Positions 25,430-34,313 of a stretch of DNA of 64,000 nucleotides are shown one piece after another. Source of the DNA: Steroidobacter gossypii (lineage in GTDB: Bacteria > Pseudomonadota > Gammaproteobacteria > Steroidobacterales > Steroidobacteraceae); NCBI RefSeq assembly GCF_016801985.1, contig NZ_JAEVLS010000002.1, forward strand, positions 992,001 to 1,056,000, given 5' to 3'. Under the pieces are notes generated by a model, which was given only the letters and a program-made list of their open reading frames with translations, was not told the origin of the DNA and did not search any database. Within the stretch, counting starts at the first letter, position 1; every line of letters starts with the position of its first letter. A program made the translations under genes and the position numbers.

Positions 25430-28309
25430 ATGAGCGACTCTTTGCGAGCTTTGCTCGACTCTACGCCTCTCGGGGCTGGCAACGCCCCCTATATCGAATC
25501 CCTCTACGAACAGTTCCTCGCTGATCCCGCATCGGTCGAGCCGAAATGGCGCGACTACTTTGCCGGGCTTGGAAAGGGCGGCGCCGCCGATGTGGCGCAC
25601 GGCCCGATTCGCGATGCGCTGGCCAAGCGTGCCTATTCGATCGGTGCTCCGGCTGCGGCGGCCCCGGCGGGCGCCGTCAGCAACGATGCGGCCGCCAAGC
25701 AGGGCGCGGTATCGCGACTGGTGCAGGTGTACGCGAACCGCGGCCATCTGCTCGCCGATATCGATCCGCTCGGATTGATGAAGCGGCCGGTGCCTGAAGT
25801 GCTCGAGCTGTCGCACTTCGGTCTGAGCAATGCGGATCTGGAGACCGAGTTCTTCACCGGCAGCCGCAGCGACTCGATCGCCAAGCGCATGAAGCTGAAA
25901 GACATCGTCGCTCAGCTGCGCCAGATCTATTGCGGCACCATCGGCGCCGAATTCGCACACGTATCCAATTCGACCGAGCGGCTGTGGCTGCAGAATCGCT
26001 TCCAGGAAGGCCGGGTCACGCATCGTTTCTCGAGCGATGAGCGCAAGACATTCCTGCGGCATCTGACCGCGGCCGAAGGTCTCGAGCGCTACCTCGCCAC
26101 CAAATATCCGGCGCAGAAGCGCTTCTCCCTGGAAGGCGGCGATGCGCTGGTGCCGCTGGTGGACGATCTGATCCAGCAGGGCGGCTTGCGCGGCATCGAA
26201 GAGATGGTCATCGGCATGGCTCACCGCGGCCGGCTCAACCTGCTGGTCAACGTGGTCGGCAAGTCGCCGCAGAAGCTGTTCTCGGAGTTCGAAGGCCACT
26301 ACGACGTGAACCACATGCAGGGTTCGGGCGACGTGAAGTACCACAAGGGCTTCTCGACCGACATCAAGACCCCGGGTGGCAACGTGCACGTCGCGATGGC
26401 GTTCAACCCCTCGCATCTGGAAGTGGTGAACCCGGTGGTCGAAGGCTCGGTGCGTGCCCGTCAGCAGCGCCGCTCCGACGTGAAGGGCGACAAGGTGATG
26501 CCGCTGCTGATTCACGGCGACGCCGCGTTCGCGGGGCAGGGCGTCGTGATGGAAACATTGCAGATGTCGCAGGTCCGCGGCTTCTATACCGGCGGCACCG
26601 TGCACGTGATCGTGAACAACCAGGTCGGTTTCACCATCTCGAAGCCCGAAGATGCGCGCTCGACCATGTACTGCAGCGACGTCGCCAAGATGATCGAAGC
26701 GCCGATCTTCCACGTGAACGGCGACGACGTCGAAGCGGTCGCTTTCGCCACGCGGCTCGCGCTCGACTACCGCATGACGTTCCACAAGGACGTGGTGATC
26801 GATCTGGTCTGCTATCGCCGTCTCGGTCACAACGAGTCGGACGAGCCGTCGGCCACGCAGCCGGTGATGTATTCGAAGATCCGCGCGCAGAAAACGCCGC
26901 GTCAGATCTACGCCGAGCGTCTGGTCGCCGAGAAGGTGATCACCATGGCGGATGCCGATGCGATGGTCGATCAGTACCGTCGCGAGATGGACGAAGGCGT
27001 GTCGCAGGCCAAGCAGTCGCTGGGCCTGATCGGCAACAAGCACACCGTCGACTGGACCAAGTATCACAACGTCGATCTCACCGAAGTGGTGAAGACCGGC
27101 GTGCGCATCGAACAGCTGCGCGAGCTCGCCGGCAAGCTCACGACCTTGCCGGCCGATCTGACGCTGCACCGGCAGGTCGCGAAGATCGTGCAGGATCGCC
27201 AGAAGATGACCGCGGGCCAGCTGCCGCTCGATTGGGGCTTCGCCGAGAACCTGGCGTATGCCTCGCTGCTCACCGAAGGTTACGAAGTGCGTCTGATCGG
27301 TCAGGACAGCGGCCGTGGCACGTTCTTCCACCGTCACGCCGTGTGGCACGACCAGAACCGCGGCGACAGCTACATCCCGCTGCAGCACCTGGCGCCGAGC
27401 CAGCCGCGCTTCGATGTGTTCGACTCGTTTCTGTCGGAAGAGGCGGTGCTCGGCTTCGAGTACGGCTTCTCGACCACCGAGCCGAACAGCCTCAACATCT
27501 GGGAAGCGCAGTTCGGCGATTTCGCCAACGGCGCGCAGGTCATCATCGATCAGTTCATCAGCTCCGGCGAAGCCAAGTGGGGCCGGCTGTGCGGCCTGAC
27601 CCTGATGCTGCCGCATGGCTACGAAGGCCAGGGTCCGGAACATTCCTCGGCGCGGCTGGAGCGCTTCCTGCAGTTGTGCGCCGAGCAGAACATGCAGGTG
27701 TGCGTGCCCTCGACCCCGGCGCAGATGTTCCACATGCTGCGTCGGCAGATGAAACAAAGCTTCCGCAAGCCGCTGATCATCATGTCGCCCAAGAGCCTGC
27801 TGCGTCACAAACTGTCGGTGTCGCAGCTGGAGGATCTCAGCCAGGGTTCGTTCCGCACCGTCATCGACGAGGTCGACGATATCCAGGCGAACAAGGTCAG
27901 CCGCGTGGTGTTCTGCTCGGGCAAGGTCTACTTCGATCTGCTGGATTCGCGGCGCGGCGACGGCTTGCACAACATCGCCATCGTTCGGGTCGAACAGCTG
28001 TATCCGTTCCCGGCCGAGGAATACGCCTCGATCATCAGGAAATATTCCAACGCGAAGGAAATCGTCTGGTGTCAGGAGGAGCCGCAGAATCAGGGCGCCT
28101 GGTACCAGATCCGCCATCGTCTGCAGGAGTCGCTGACCAAGGATCATCAGCTGCTGTACGCAGGCCGCGCGCCGGCGGCCGCTCCCGCCACCGGCATTGC
28201 CCAGATGCATCAGGAACAACAGCAGGCGCTGGTCGACGCGGCGCTGCGCTCCACCAGCACCGAAGAGTCGCTGCGGCATACCACGCGCCTCAAGGCCGCG
28301 AACAAGTAA
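25430..28309 (+). CDS. sucA: 2-Oxoglutarate dehydrogenase E1 component
   Basis: This 959-residue thiamine-diphosphate enzyme decarboxylates 2-oxoglutarate and passes the succinyl group to the lipoyl arm of E2. The length matches the family (about 930-960). The N-terminus has the E2-binding segment (NAPYIESLYEQFLADPASVEPKW, in two parts around YEQ), the middle holds the conserved GDAAFAGQGVVMETLQMS and VIVNNQVGFT signatures of the cofactor site, and the C-terminal transketolase-like domain contains LPHGYEGQGPEHSSAR. It heads the sucA-sucB-lpd group of the TCA cycle. The next start lies 22 bases downstream. Confidence 0.97.
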   Translation: MSDSLRALLDSTPLGAGNAPYIESLYEQFLADPASVEPKWRDYFAGLGKGGAADVAHGPIRDALAKRAYSIGAPAAAAPAGAVSNDAAAKQGAVSRLVQVYANRGHLLADIDPLGLMKRPVPEVLELSHFGLSNADLETEFFTGSRSDSIAKRMKLKDIVAQLRQIYCGTIGAEFAHVSNSTERLWLQNRFQEGRVTHRFSSDERKTFLRHLTAAEGLERYLATKYPAQKRFSLEGGDALVPLVDDLIQQGGLRGIEEMVIGMAHRGRLNLLVNVVGKSPQKLFSEFEGHYDVNHMQGSGDVKYHKGFSTDIKTPGGNVHVAMAFNPSHLEVVNPVVEGSVRARQQRRSDVKGDKVMPLLIHGDAAFAGQGVVMETLQMSQVRGFYTGGTVHVIVNNQVGFTISKPEDARSTMYCSDVAKMIEAPIFHVNGDDVEAVAFATRLALDYRMTFHKDVVIDLVCYRRLGHNESDEPSATQPVMYSKIRAQKTPRQIYAERLVAEKVITMADADAMVDQYRREMDEGVSQAKQSLGLIGNKHTVDWTKYHNVDLTEVVKTGVRIEQLRELAGKLTTLPADLTLHRQVAKIVQDRQKMTAGQLPLDWGFAENLAYASLLTEGYEVRLIGQDSGRGTFFHRHAVWHDQNRGDSYIPLQHLAPSQPRFDVFDSFLSEEAVLGFEYGFSTTEPNSLNIWEAQFGDFANGAQVIIDQFISSGEAKWGRLCGLTLMLPHGYEGQGPEHSSARLERFLQLCAEQNMQVCVPSTPAQMFHMLRRQMKQSFRKPLIIMSPKSLLRHKLSVSQLEDLSQGSFRTVIDEVDDIQANKVSRVVFCSGKVYFDLLDSRRGDGLHNIAIVRVEQLYPFPAEEYASIIRKYSNAKEIVWCQEEPQNQGAWYQIRHRLQESLTKDHQLLYAGRAPAAAPATGIAQMHQEQQQALVDAALRSTSTEESLRHTTRLKAANK

Positions 28310-28331
28310 CGCCGCATAACAGGATCAAGTG

Positions 28332-29552
28332 ATGACAATCGAAATCAAGGTTCCCCAACTGCCCGAGTCCGTTTCCGACGCCACCTTGGTGTCCTGGCAC
28401 AAGAAGCCGGGCGAAGCCGTCAGCCGCGATGAAAACCTGGTCGATCTGGAAACCGACAAGGTGGTGCTCGAAGTGCCCGCGCCGTCGGCGGGCGTGATCA
28501 AGGAGCTCAAGGTCGAGAACGGCGCCACGGTCACCAGTGGCCAGGTGCTGGCGATTCTGGAAGCCGGCGAGGCCGCCGCTGCGGCTGCTCCCGCGGCGAA
28601 GACCGAAGAGAAAACCGAAGCTCCGGCGGCTGCCGCCGAGAGCAAGGCCGGCGGCAAGCTGGCGCCCGCCGCCAAGCGCATGGTCGAAGAGCACAAGCTC
28701 GACGCCACGCAGATCGCCGGCAGCGGCCGCGACGGCCGCGTGAGCAAGGGCGATGTGATTCAACACATGGCGGGCAAGTCGTCCGCGCCGGCGGAAGCGA
28801 AGGCGCCGGCCAAGCAGGCGCCGGCTGTGAAGTTGCCGGCGGCCGTCGGTTCGCGTAGCGAACAGCGCGTGCCGATGACTCGTCTGCGCGCTCGCATCGC
28901 CGAACGTTTGATCCAGGCGCAGTCCACCGCTGCGATGCTGACGACGTTCAACGAAGTCGATCTGACCGCTGTGAACGAGATCCGCGCCCGCTACAAGGAC
29001 AAGTTCGAGAAGGCGCACGGCGTGAAGCTGGGTTTCAGCTCGTTTTTCATCAAGGCGTCCATCGAAGCGCTGCGCAAGTTCCCGGCGGTAAATGCGTCCA
29101 TCGACGGCAACGACATCGTGTATCACGAGTTCTACGACGTGGGCGTCGCCGTTTCCACTGATCGTGGTTTGATGGTGCCGGTCATTCGTAACGCGGAAAG
29201 CTTGAGCTTCGCCGAGCTGGAAGTCGCGGTGGGCGAGTACGCCAAGAAGGCGCGCGACGGTTCGATCTCTCTGGAAGAGCTCACCGGCGGCACCTTCACC
29301 ATCACCAACGGCGGCGTGTTCGGCTCGTTGATGTCGACGCCGATCCTGAATCCGCCGCAGGTCGCTATCCTCGGCATGCACAAGATCCAGGAGCGTCCGA
29401 TGGTGGTCGACGGCGAGATCAAGGTCCGCCCGATGATGTACCTGGCGCTCACTTACGACCATCGCATCGTCGACGGCCGCGAGTCGGTGCAGTTCCTGGT
29501 GGCGATCAAGGAAGCGCTGGAAGATCCGGCGCGCCTGCTGCTGCAGCTGTAA
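28332..29552 (+). CDS. sucB: 2-Oxoglutarate dehydrogenase E2, dihydrolipoyl succinyltransferase
   Basis: This 406-residue E2 has one N-terminal lipoyl domain (about 1-77) with the modified lysine in [11 protein letters not shown], an Ala/Pro-rich linker, a peripheral-subunit-binding domain (about 115-150; [20 protein letters not shown]), a second linker and a C-terminal acyltransferase domain with [15 protein letters not shown] holding the catalytic His and Asp. ATG 28332 is used, seven bases after AGGA; the GTG immediately before it is unlikely. It forms the core of the complex with SucA and Lpd. Confidence 0.97.
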   Translation: MTIEIKVPQLPESVSDATLVSWHKKPGEAVSRDENLVDLETDKVVLEVPAPSAGVIKELKVENGATVTSGQVLAILEAGEAAAAAAPAAKTEEKTEAPAAAAESKAGGKLAPAAKRMVEEHKLDATQIAGSGRDGRVSKGDVIQHMAGKSSAPAEAKAPAKQAPAVKLPAAVGSRSEQRVPMTRLRARIAERLIQAQSTAAMLTTFNEVDLTAVNEIRARYKDKFEKAHGVKLGFSSFFIKASIEALRKFPAVNASIDGNDIVYHEFYDVGVAVSTDRGLMVPVIRNAESLSFAELEVAVGEYAKKARDGSISLEELTGGTFTITNGGVFGSLMSTPILNPPQVAILGMHKIQERPMVVDGEIKVRPMMYLALTYDHRIVDGRESVQFLVAIKEALEDPARLLLQL

Positions 29553-29589
29553 CTCTTCGAAGTGACTGCTGACTAATGACTACTGACTA

Positions 29590-29612
29590 GGGCGCTGCGC
29601 CTTGCAGCGCCC
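29590..29612 (+). other. Intercistronic hairpin between sucB and lpd
   Basis: A perfect 9-bp stem (GGGCGCTGC with GCAGCGCCC) and a 5-base loop lie 38 bases after the sucB stop. No T-run follows, so it is more likely an mRNA-stability or partial-termination element that tunes lpd level. It directly follows several imperfect repeats of TGACT. Confidence 0.5.
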
Positions 29613-29660
29613 GTCGTCGTCTCCATTTGGTTCCAAAGAAAAACTCGCTGCGGAGTTCTC

Positions 29661-31097
29661 ATGTCTCAATACGACGTCATCGTCATCGGCGGAGGTCCCG
29701 CCGGTTATCCCGCCGCCATCCGTGCCGGTCAGAACAAGTTGAAAGTGGCCTGCATCGATGAGTGGGTGAACAAGGATGGCTCGTATGCCTTCGGCGGCAC
29801 CTGCTTGAACGCCGGCTGTATTCCTTCCAAGGCCATGCTCGAATCCTCGGAGCTGGTGCACCGGGCGCAGCACGAGTTCGCCACGCACGGCATCAAGGTG
29901 GGCGAGGTGAAGGTCGACCTGGCGACGATGCAGAAGCGTCGCGCCGGCATCGTCAAGGCGTCCACGCAGGGCATCAGCGCGCTGTTCAAGGCCGCGGGCG
30001 TCACTGGTCTGCAGGGCCACGGCAAGCTGCTCCGGGTCGACAATGCGGGCAACAAGGTCGAGTACACGAACAAGGACGGCACGAAAGAAGAGCTGACCGC
30101 CAAGCACGTCATTCTCGCCTCCGGCTCGGCCCCGACCGAATTGAAGAGCCTGCCGTTCGACGGCAAGCAGATCGTCGATTCGTGGGGTGCGCTCGAATTC
30201 GACGCCGTGCCGAAGCGTCTCGGCGTGATCGGCGCGGGCATCATCGGTCTCGAGCTTGGCAGCGTGTGGCGCCGTCTGGGCGCGGAGGTCGTGGTGCTCG
30301 AAGCGCTCGATACTTTCCTGCCCGCCGCCGATGGCGCGGTTTCGAAAGAAGCGCTCAAGCACTTCAAGAAGCTGGGGCTCGATATTCGTCTGGGCGCGAA
30401 GGTCAGCGGCGCCGACAAGTCGGCCAACGGCGTGAAGCTGAAGTACACCGACGCCAAGGGCGAGCAGAGCGTCGAAGTCGACAAGGTGGTGGTCGCCATC
30501 GGCCGCCGTCCGTTCACCAAGGATCTGCTGGGTGAGGGCACCGGCGTGCAGATCGACGAGCGCGGCTTCATCAAGGTCGATCACGACTGCAAGACCGACG
30601 TGCCGAATGTTTGGGCCGTGGGCGACGTGGTGCGCGGCCCGATGCTGGCGCACAAGGGCAAGGAAGAGGGCGTGATGGTCGCCGACCTGATCGCCGGCAA
30701 GATCGCCGAAGTGAATTACCGGACCATTCCTTCGGTCATCTACACCCATCCCGAAATCGCCTGGGTCGGTTTGACGGAAGAGGAAGTGAAAAAGAGCGGC
30801 CGCGCTTACAAGGTCGGTTCGTTCCCGTTCCTCGCCAGCGGTCGCGCCCGCGCGATGGAAAACACGGCCGGCTTCGTCAAGATTGTGGCCGCGCAGGATG
30901 ACGATGAGATCCTCGGCGTGCACATCATCGGGCCGATGGCCGGCGAGCTGATCGCCGAAGCGGTGCTCGCGATGGAATACTCGGCGTCCACCGAGGACCT
31001 GCAGCGGACCATTCATGCGCATCCGACCCTGTCCGAGGCGGTGCATGAGGCGGCCCTGAACGCGGACAAGATCGCCATCGACTTCCCGAATCGGTAA
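29661..31097 (+). CDS. lpdA: Dihydrolipoyl dehydrogenase (E3)
   Basis: This 478-residue flavoprotein reoxidises the dihydrolipoyl arms of 2-oxoacid dehydrogenase complexes using FAD and NAD. It shows the N-terminal FAD dinucleotide fold (IGGGPAGYPAA), the redox disulfide GGTCLNAGCIPSKAM, a second NAD fold (GVIGAGIIGLELGSVWRRLG), the VWAVGDVV FAD segment and the C-terminal catalytic HAHPTLSEA. It follows sucB by 108 bases and probably serves the SucAB complex; whether it is the only Lpd in the genome is unknown. Confidence 0.97.
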   Translation: MSQYDVIVIGGGPAGYPAAIRAGQNKLKVACIDEWVNKDGSYAFGGTCLNAGCIPSKAMLESSELVHRAQHEFATHGIKVGEVKVDLATMQKRRAGIVKASTQGISALFKAAGVTGLQGHGKLLRVDNAGNKVEYTNKDGTKEELTAKHVILASGSAPTELKSLPFDGKQIVDSWGALEFDAVPKRLGVIGAGIIGLELGSVWRRLGAEVVVLEALDTFLPAADGAVSKEALKHFKKLGLDIRLGAKVSGADKSANGVKLKYTDAKGEQSVEVDKVVVAIGRRPFTKDLLGEGTGVQIDERGFIKVDHDCKTDVPNVWAVGDVVRGPMLAHKGKEEGVMVADLIAGKIAEVNYRTIPSVIYTHPEIAWVGLTEEEVKKSGRAYKVGSFPFLASGRARAMENTAGFVKIVAAQDDDEILGVHIIGPMAGELIAEAVLAMEYSASTEDLQRTIHAHPTLSEAVHEAALNADKIAIDFPNR

Positions 31098-31177
31098 GTC
31101 GCAAGCTCGCTGAACGGCAGCACCGGTCTCGTTCGGGCCGGTTGCTGTCGGTCGCGGGCCTTCCCACCGCACGACGC

Positions 31178-31198
31178 GGGCCCAGGGGATGGGTCTTC
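31178..31198 (+). repeat. Dispersed 21-bp repeat, copy 2
   Basis: Twenty of 21 bases match copy 1 at 10868-10888. This copy lies in the 127-base gap between lpd and the amino-acid permease, and an in-frame upstream ATG of the permease falls inside it, which argues against that start being used. Confidence 0.5.
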
Positions 31199-31224
31199 CG
31201 TCCGAATCGGCTATTCTCCGGCCG

Positions 31225-32562
31225 ATGCAGCATACGAATAACACTCCCGCCGGCCACACCGGCAATCCCGACGCATTGTTGTCCCGCGAGCTCGGCACCC
31301 GGCAGCTGGCGGCCACCATCTTCAACTACACCGTCGGCAGCGGCATTTTTGTATTGCCCGCCTTCGCGGTCCTGCAACTCGGCAGCGCTGCGCCGATGGC
31401 GTATGTGGCCTGCGCGATCATCATTGGACTGGTCGTGATGTGTTTCGCCGAGGCGGGCAGCCGGGTTTCGGCGACGGGCGGGCCGTACGCTTATGTGGAA
31501 ACGGCGCTCGGTCCCATGTGGGGCTTTGTCGCAGGTTGCCTCGTGCTGGCCACGGGAACGTCGGCAGCGGCGGGTGTATCGAGCGTGCTGGCCCGATCGA
31601 TTCTCACACTTGCGCCGGGCTCGTCCGTCTGGGTTTCTCGCGCCATGATCCTGGTGCTCGTCAGTACGCTGGTCGCGATCAACTATCGGGGCGTGAAGAC
31701 GGGCGCTCGCGTCATCGAAGCCGTGACCTTGGCCAAATTGGTACCGTTGCTCGCGTTTGTCGGCATCGGTGTGTTTTTCATCGAGCCGTCCAATCTCGTT
31801 TGGACTGCCGTGCCGGAGGCGGGCGCCGTGCTGGGCACGGCGGGCATCGTGATATTCGCGTTCTCCGGCATCGAGGGTTCGCTGATCCCGAGCGGCGAGG
31901 TGAAGAACCCGTCGAGGACTGTGCCACGCGCCGCGTTCCTGGCCTTGGGAGCTGCGACCTTGCTGTACCTCGCGATCCAGTTCGTCGCGCTCGGCATTCT
32001 CGGAACGGGACTTGCCGAGGATCGCACCACGCCGCTCGCCAGCGCCGCCGGCGCGGTGGTCGGGCCGATCGGGCGTACCGTGCTCGTGGTCGGCGCGGTG
32101 ATTTCGATGTTTGGATATCTCAGCGCCAATGTTCTATCCGAGCCGCGCGGCCTGTTCGCGATGAGTCGCGACGGCTTCCTGCCACGCATTCTGACGACCG
32201 TGCATCCGAGCTTCCATACGCCTCACATCGCGATCGTGGTCTACGGCGTGGTCGTTGCTTCCATCGCGCTGTCCGGCACCTTCGAGACGCTGGCCATCTT
32301 CGCCAATCTGTCGGCGCTGACGTTGTACTTCCTCTGCGCCATCGCGGCGTTCGTGCTTCGTAAGAAAGATGTTCGTACCGACGGCGAGCCCTTTCTCGCC
32401 CCCGGCGGCCCGCTCGTGCCCATCGCCGCCTGCCTGTCCCTTGCGTGGCTGTTCTATGAAACGGTCACTAGAGAACAATTCGTGGCGTTGCTGATCGTGC
32501 TGGGCGTGGTGTTCGCGCTTTATTTCCTGCGCGCATGGCGACTCAAAGCCCGGCCAGCCTGA
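31225..32562 (+). CDS. Amino-acid permease (APC superfamily)
   Basis: This 445-residue inner-membrane protein has about twelve hydrophobic helices. It shows the APC-family start (LGTRQLAATIFNYTVGSGIFVLPAF), where the GSG turn in helix 1 contributes to substrate binding, and the FAFSGIEGSLIPSGEVKNPSRTVPRA helix 6 region seen in amino-acid/polyamine transporters (given here as two adjoining motifs, FAFSGIEG and GEVKNPSRT). Substrate and coupling ion cannot be deduced. ATG 31225 is preferred to an ATG at 31189 that lies inside a dispersed repeat. Its 3' end overlaps the next start by 28 bases. Confidence 0.87.
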   Translation: MQHTNNTPAGHTGNPDALLSRELGTRQLAATIFNYTVGSGIFVLPAFAVLQLGSAAPMAYVACAIIIGLVVMCFAEAGSRVSATGGPYAYVETALGPMWGFVAGCLVLATGTSAAAGVSSVLARSILTLAPGSSVWVSRAMILVLVSTLVAINYRGVKTGARVIEAVTLAKLVPLLAFVGIGVFFIEPSNLVWTAVPEAGAVLGTAGIVIFAFSGIEGSLIPSGEVKNPSRTVPRAAFLALGAATLLYLAIQFVALGILGTGLAEDRTTPLASAAGAVVGPIGRTVLVVGAVISMFGYLSANVLSEPRGLFAMSRDGFLPRILTTVHPSFHTPHIAIVVYGVVVASIALSGTFETLAIFANLSALTLYFLCAIAAFVLRKKDVRTDGEPFLAPGGPLVPIAACLSLAWLFYETVTREQFVALLIVLGVVFALYFLRAWRLKARPA

Positions 32563-33596
32563 CGCACTTGCCGGCGGTTGCGTCGGCATTCCTTCGCACC
32601 CATCCGGTCCTGCTGGCCGAGTGGCTGCAACTGCTGAGTTGGCTGTCGCGCTGGCGAGAGAAGGGCGCCCGCGCGGCAGTGCTTGCCGGCAGCGTCGCGG
32701 TCGTGGCCGGTCTTCTTTTGGTCACATTTTCCTTGCATGCTTCCGAGCTCATCGGGAGAGTGGCTCCGTATTGGATGCTGATCGCCGCCGTGGCCGCGAT
32801 TGCTTCGTGGACCACCGTGAGCCGTCGCCGTCGGCGCTTCGAAGAAGCACAGTCTCAGTCCTGGCTCATCGCCGCACCCATCTCTGCCTCGAGCGTTCGG
32901 TTGTCGATCGCGATTCGTACGTTTCTGCCCCTTGTTGTTTCGTTTGTTGCCGTTGCCGTTTGTTTGATTGCGGGCGCTCTGCCTGGCGGTGCTGCTGGCT
33001 CCGATCTCGGCAGGCTTGTCGCCGCGCTGAGCGCCGGAGCGCTCATCGGCTGCATCGCCGGCTGGTCGCTGGTCGGCCGTGGATCCAAGCTCGGCGCAGT
33101 CGTTGCCTCTCGCTATGTCCCTGCGCCGCGCCTTCGCACGAAGGACTTGCCCATGCGGCCAGGCGCCGATGGTTTGGCTCGCTGGCCGATCGCCCAAGTG
33201 CTCTCCTGGAGCCGGCCAGAAAACTCCCGCTATGTGTTGATCATCGCGCTGCTCGCCGTGCAAGGGGGCTCATCCGCCATGGCTGGCTTATCGGTCGTGG
33301 CGATGTATTTCCTCGCGAGCTATCTCGGTGCTCTGTTATTGGCGATCGCCACGGTCGCCAAAGCGGCCGCCTCCTGGCTCCGGCCCACCCCGATGACCCT
33401 CGGCGATTTCGTCTGGTGCCTTTGTTGTCACGCATTCCTGCATCAACTCGCAGGAACCGCGCTTGCGGCCATTCTCATGTGTCTGCTCGGCGCGCCAGTA
33501 GCCATGTCATTGCAGGCCGCTGCCTTGTGGCTCGGTTTGGTGATCCTCGTGTCCGGCGCTGCATTGATCCAGCGCTATCGCGGTCACGGGTGCTAG
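32535..33596 (+). CDS. Multi-span membrane protein, likely ABC transporter permease partner
   Basis: This 353-residue protein has about eight to nine hydrophobic helices and no recognised enzymatic motif. Basic clusters (SRRRRRFEEA near residue 95) mark a cytoplasmic loop. It overlaps the end of the amino-acid permease gene, and its stop codon TAG lies inside the first of four operator-like repeats belonging to the toxin-antitoxin module. The ABC ATPase gene beyond that module lacks any other membrane partner nearby, so this is most likely its permease, separated by the module (inference). Confidence 0.65.
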   Translation: MATQSPASLTHLPAVASAFLRTHPVLLAEWLQLLSWLSRWREKGARAAVLAGSVAVVAGLLLVTFSLHASELIGRVAPYWMLIAAVAAIASWTTVSRRRRRFEEAQSQSWLIAAPISASSVRLSIAIRTFLPLVVSFVAVAVCLIAGALPGGAAGSDLGRLVAALSAGALIGCIAGWSLVGRGSKLGAVVASRYVPAPRLRTKDLPMRPGADGLARWPIAQVLSWSRPENSRYVLIIALLAVQGGSSAMAGLSVVAMYFLASYLGALLLAIATVAKAAASWLRPTPMTLGDFVWCLCCHAFLHQLAGTALAAILMCLLGAPVAMSLQAAALWLGLVILVSGAALIQRYRGHGC

Positions 33597-33640
33597 CATT
33601 GCTTGCATCAAGGCGATGGGACTGCTGGCATTGCTAGCAA
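33591..33640 (+). promoter_or_regulatory. Four-copy TGCTNGCAT operator of the toxin-antitoxin module
   Basis: Four nonamers of the form TGCTNGCAT/A start at 33591, 33600, 33623 and 33632. They form two pairs, each with 9-base periodicity, separated by 14 bases. The outer copies hold the perfect palindrome TGCTAGCA. The first copy overlaps the stop codon of the upstream membrane-protein gene and the last ends 25 bases before the antitoxin start. Paired short palindromes ahead of ribbon-helix-helix antitoxins are the usual autoregulatory sites of FitAB/VapBC modules. Confidence 0.75.
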
Positions 33641-33664
33641 TAGAAACTTTACGGAGACCATGAG

Positions 33665-33886
33665 ATGGCTCAATTGATGGTCCGCAATCTGCCGGAAGAG
33701 CTGGTCAAGGCTTTGAAGCAGCGCGCGGCAAAAACTAACCGAAGCGCCGAACAGGAACACCGCGAGATCCTGACTGCAGCGCTGCGGGGTCCACGGCGCC
33801 GTCATTTGGCCGACGTGCTGGCTTCTATGCCGAACGTCGGTGAGGACGACGACTTCGTGCGCGAGCAAGTCGATCGCCGAGGTTGA
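33665..33886 (+). CDS. Ribbon-helix-helix antitoxin (FitA/VapB type)
   Basis: This 73-residue protein has an N-terminal ribbon-helix-helix fold (LMVRNLPEELVKALKQRAAKT, with the beta strand at residues 3-8 and NRSAEQEHREILTAAL as second helix). The C-terminal 25 residues are acidic and would wrap around the toxin. It should neutralise the PIN toxin encoded two bases downstream and repress its own promoter through the repeats at 33591-33640. The length is close to that of FitA. Confidence 0.88.
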   Translation: MAQLMVRNLPEELVKALKQRAAKTNRSAEQEHREILTAALRGPRRRHLADVLASMPNVGEDDDFVREQVDRRG

Positions 33887-33888
33887 CG

Positions 33889-34305
33889 ATGTACCTAGTC
33901 GATACGGATGTCATCAGGGAGGCGCGCAAAGGCGACAAGGCCAATGCAGGCGTTCATGAGTTCTTCCGGAACGCCGCCCGCGATGACGTCACTTTGTTTC
34001 TTTCGGTCGTCACGATCGGTGAAATGCGTCAAGGTGTCGAAAACATCCGTCGCCGTGGCGACAAGCCGCAGGCCGACTGCCTGGAACGCTGGCTGGACAA
34101 AGTTACCACCGAGTTCTCGGAGGCAATCCTATCCTTCGATGAGGAAGCGGCGCAGGTCTGGGGGCGGCTGCGTTCTCCGCATCCCGAAAACCCGCTGGAC
34201 AAGCAGATAGCAGCCACGGCGTTGATTTATGATCTGACGGTCGTGACTCGCAATAGCGCCCACTGCCAACCTACGGGCGTGCGTATCCTCGATCCGTTGC
34301 GCTGA
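33889..34305 (+). CDS. PIN-domain toxin (FitB/VapC type)
   Basis: This 138-residue PIN-domain ribonuclease shows the expected metal-binding acidic residues: D5 (YLVDTDV), E45 (TIGEMRQG), D104 (LDKQIAATAL) and the TRN motif at 120-122. It would cleave RNA unless bound by the antitoxin. It starts two bases after the antitoxin stop. The ABC ATPase gene begins only eight bases after its stop, so the toxin is inserted in a transporter operon and the ATPase may depend on its transcript. Confidence 0.9.
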   Translation: MYLVDTDVIREARKGDKANAGVHEFFRNAARDDVTLFLSVVTIGEMRQGVENIRRRGDKPQADCLERWLDKVTTEFSEAILSFDEEAAQVWGRLRSPHPENPLDKQIAATALIYDLTVVTRNSAHCQPTGVRILDPLR

Positions 34306-34313
34306 CTTGCCGC

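Noticed and set aside
25352-28279. 975-codon open frame antisense to sucA
   Set aside because: It is a GC-driven shadow of a certain gene, His/Arg/Val-rich without motif or ribosome site.
29580-31325. 581-codon open frame antisense to lpd, and similar long antisense frames over ruvB, tolB and the sugar transferase
   Set aside because: The same third-position GC effect; each faces a well-conserved gene.
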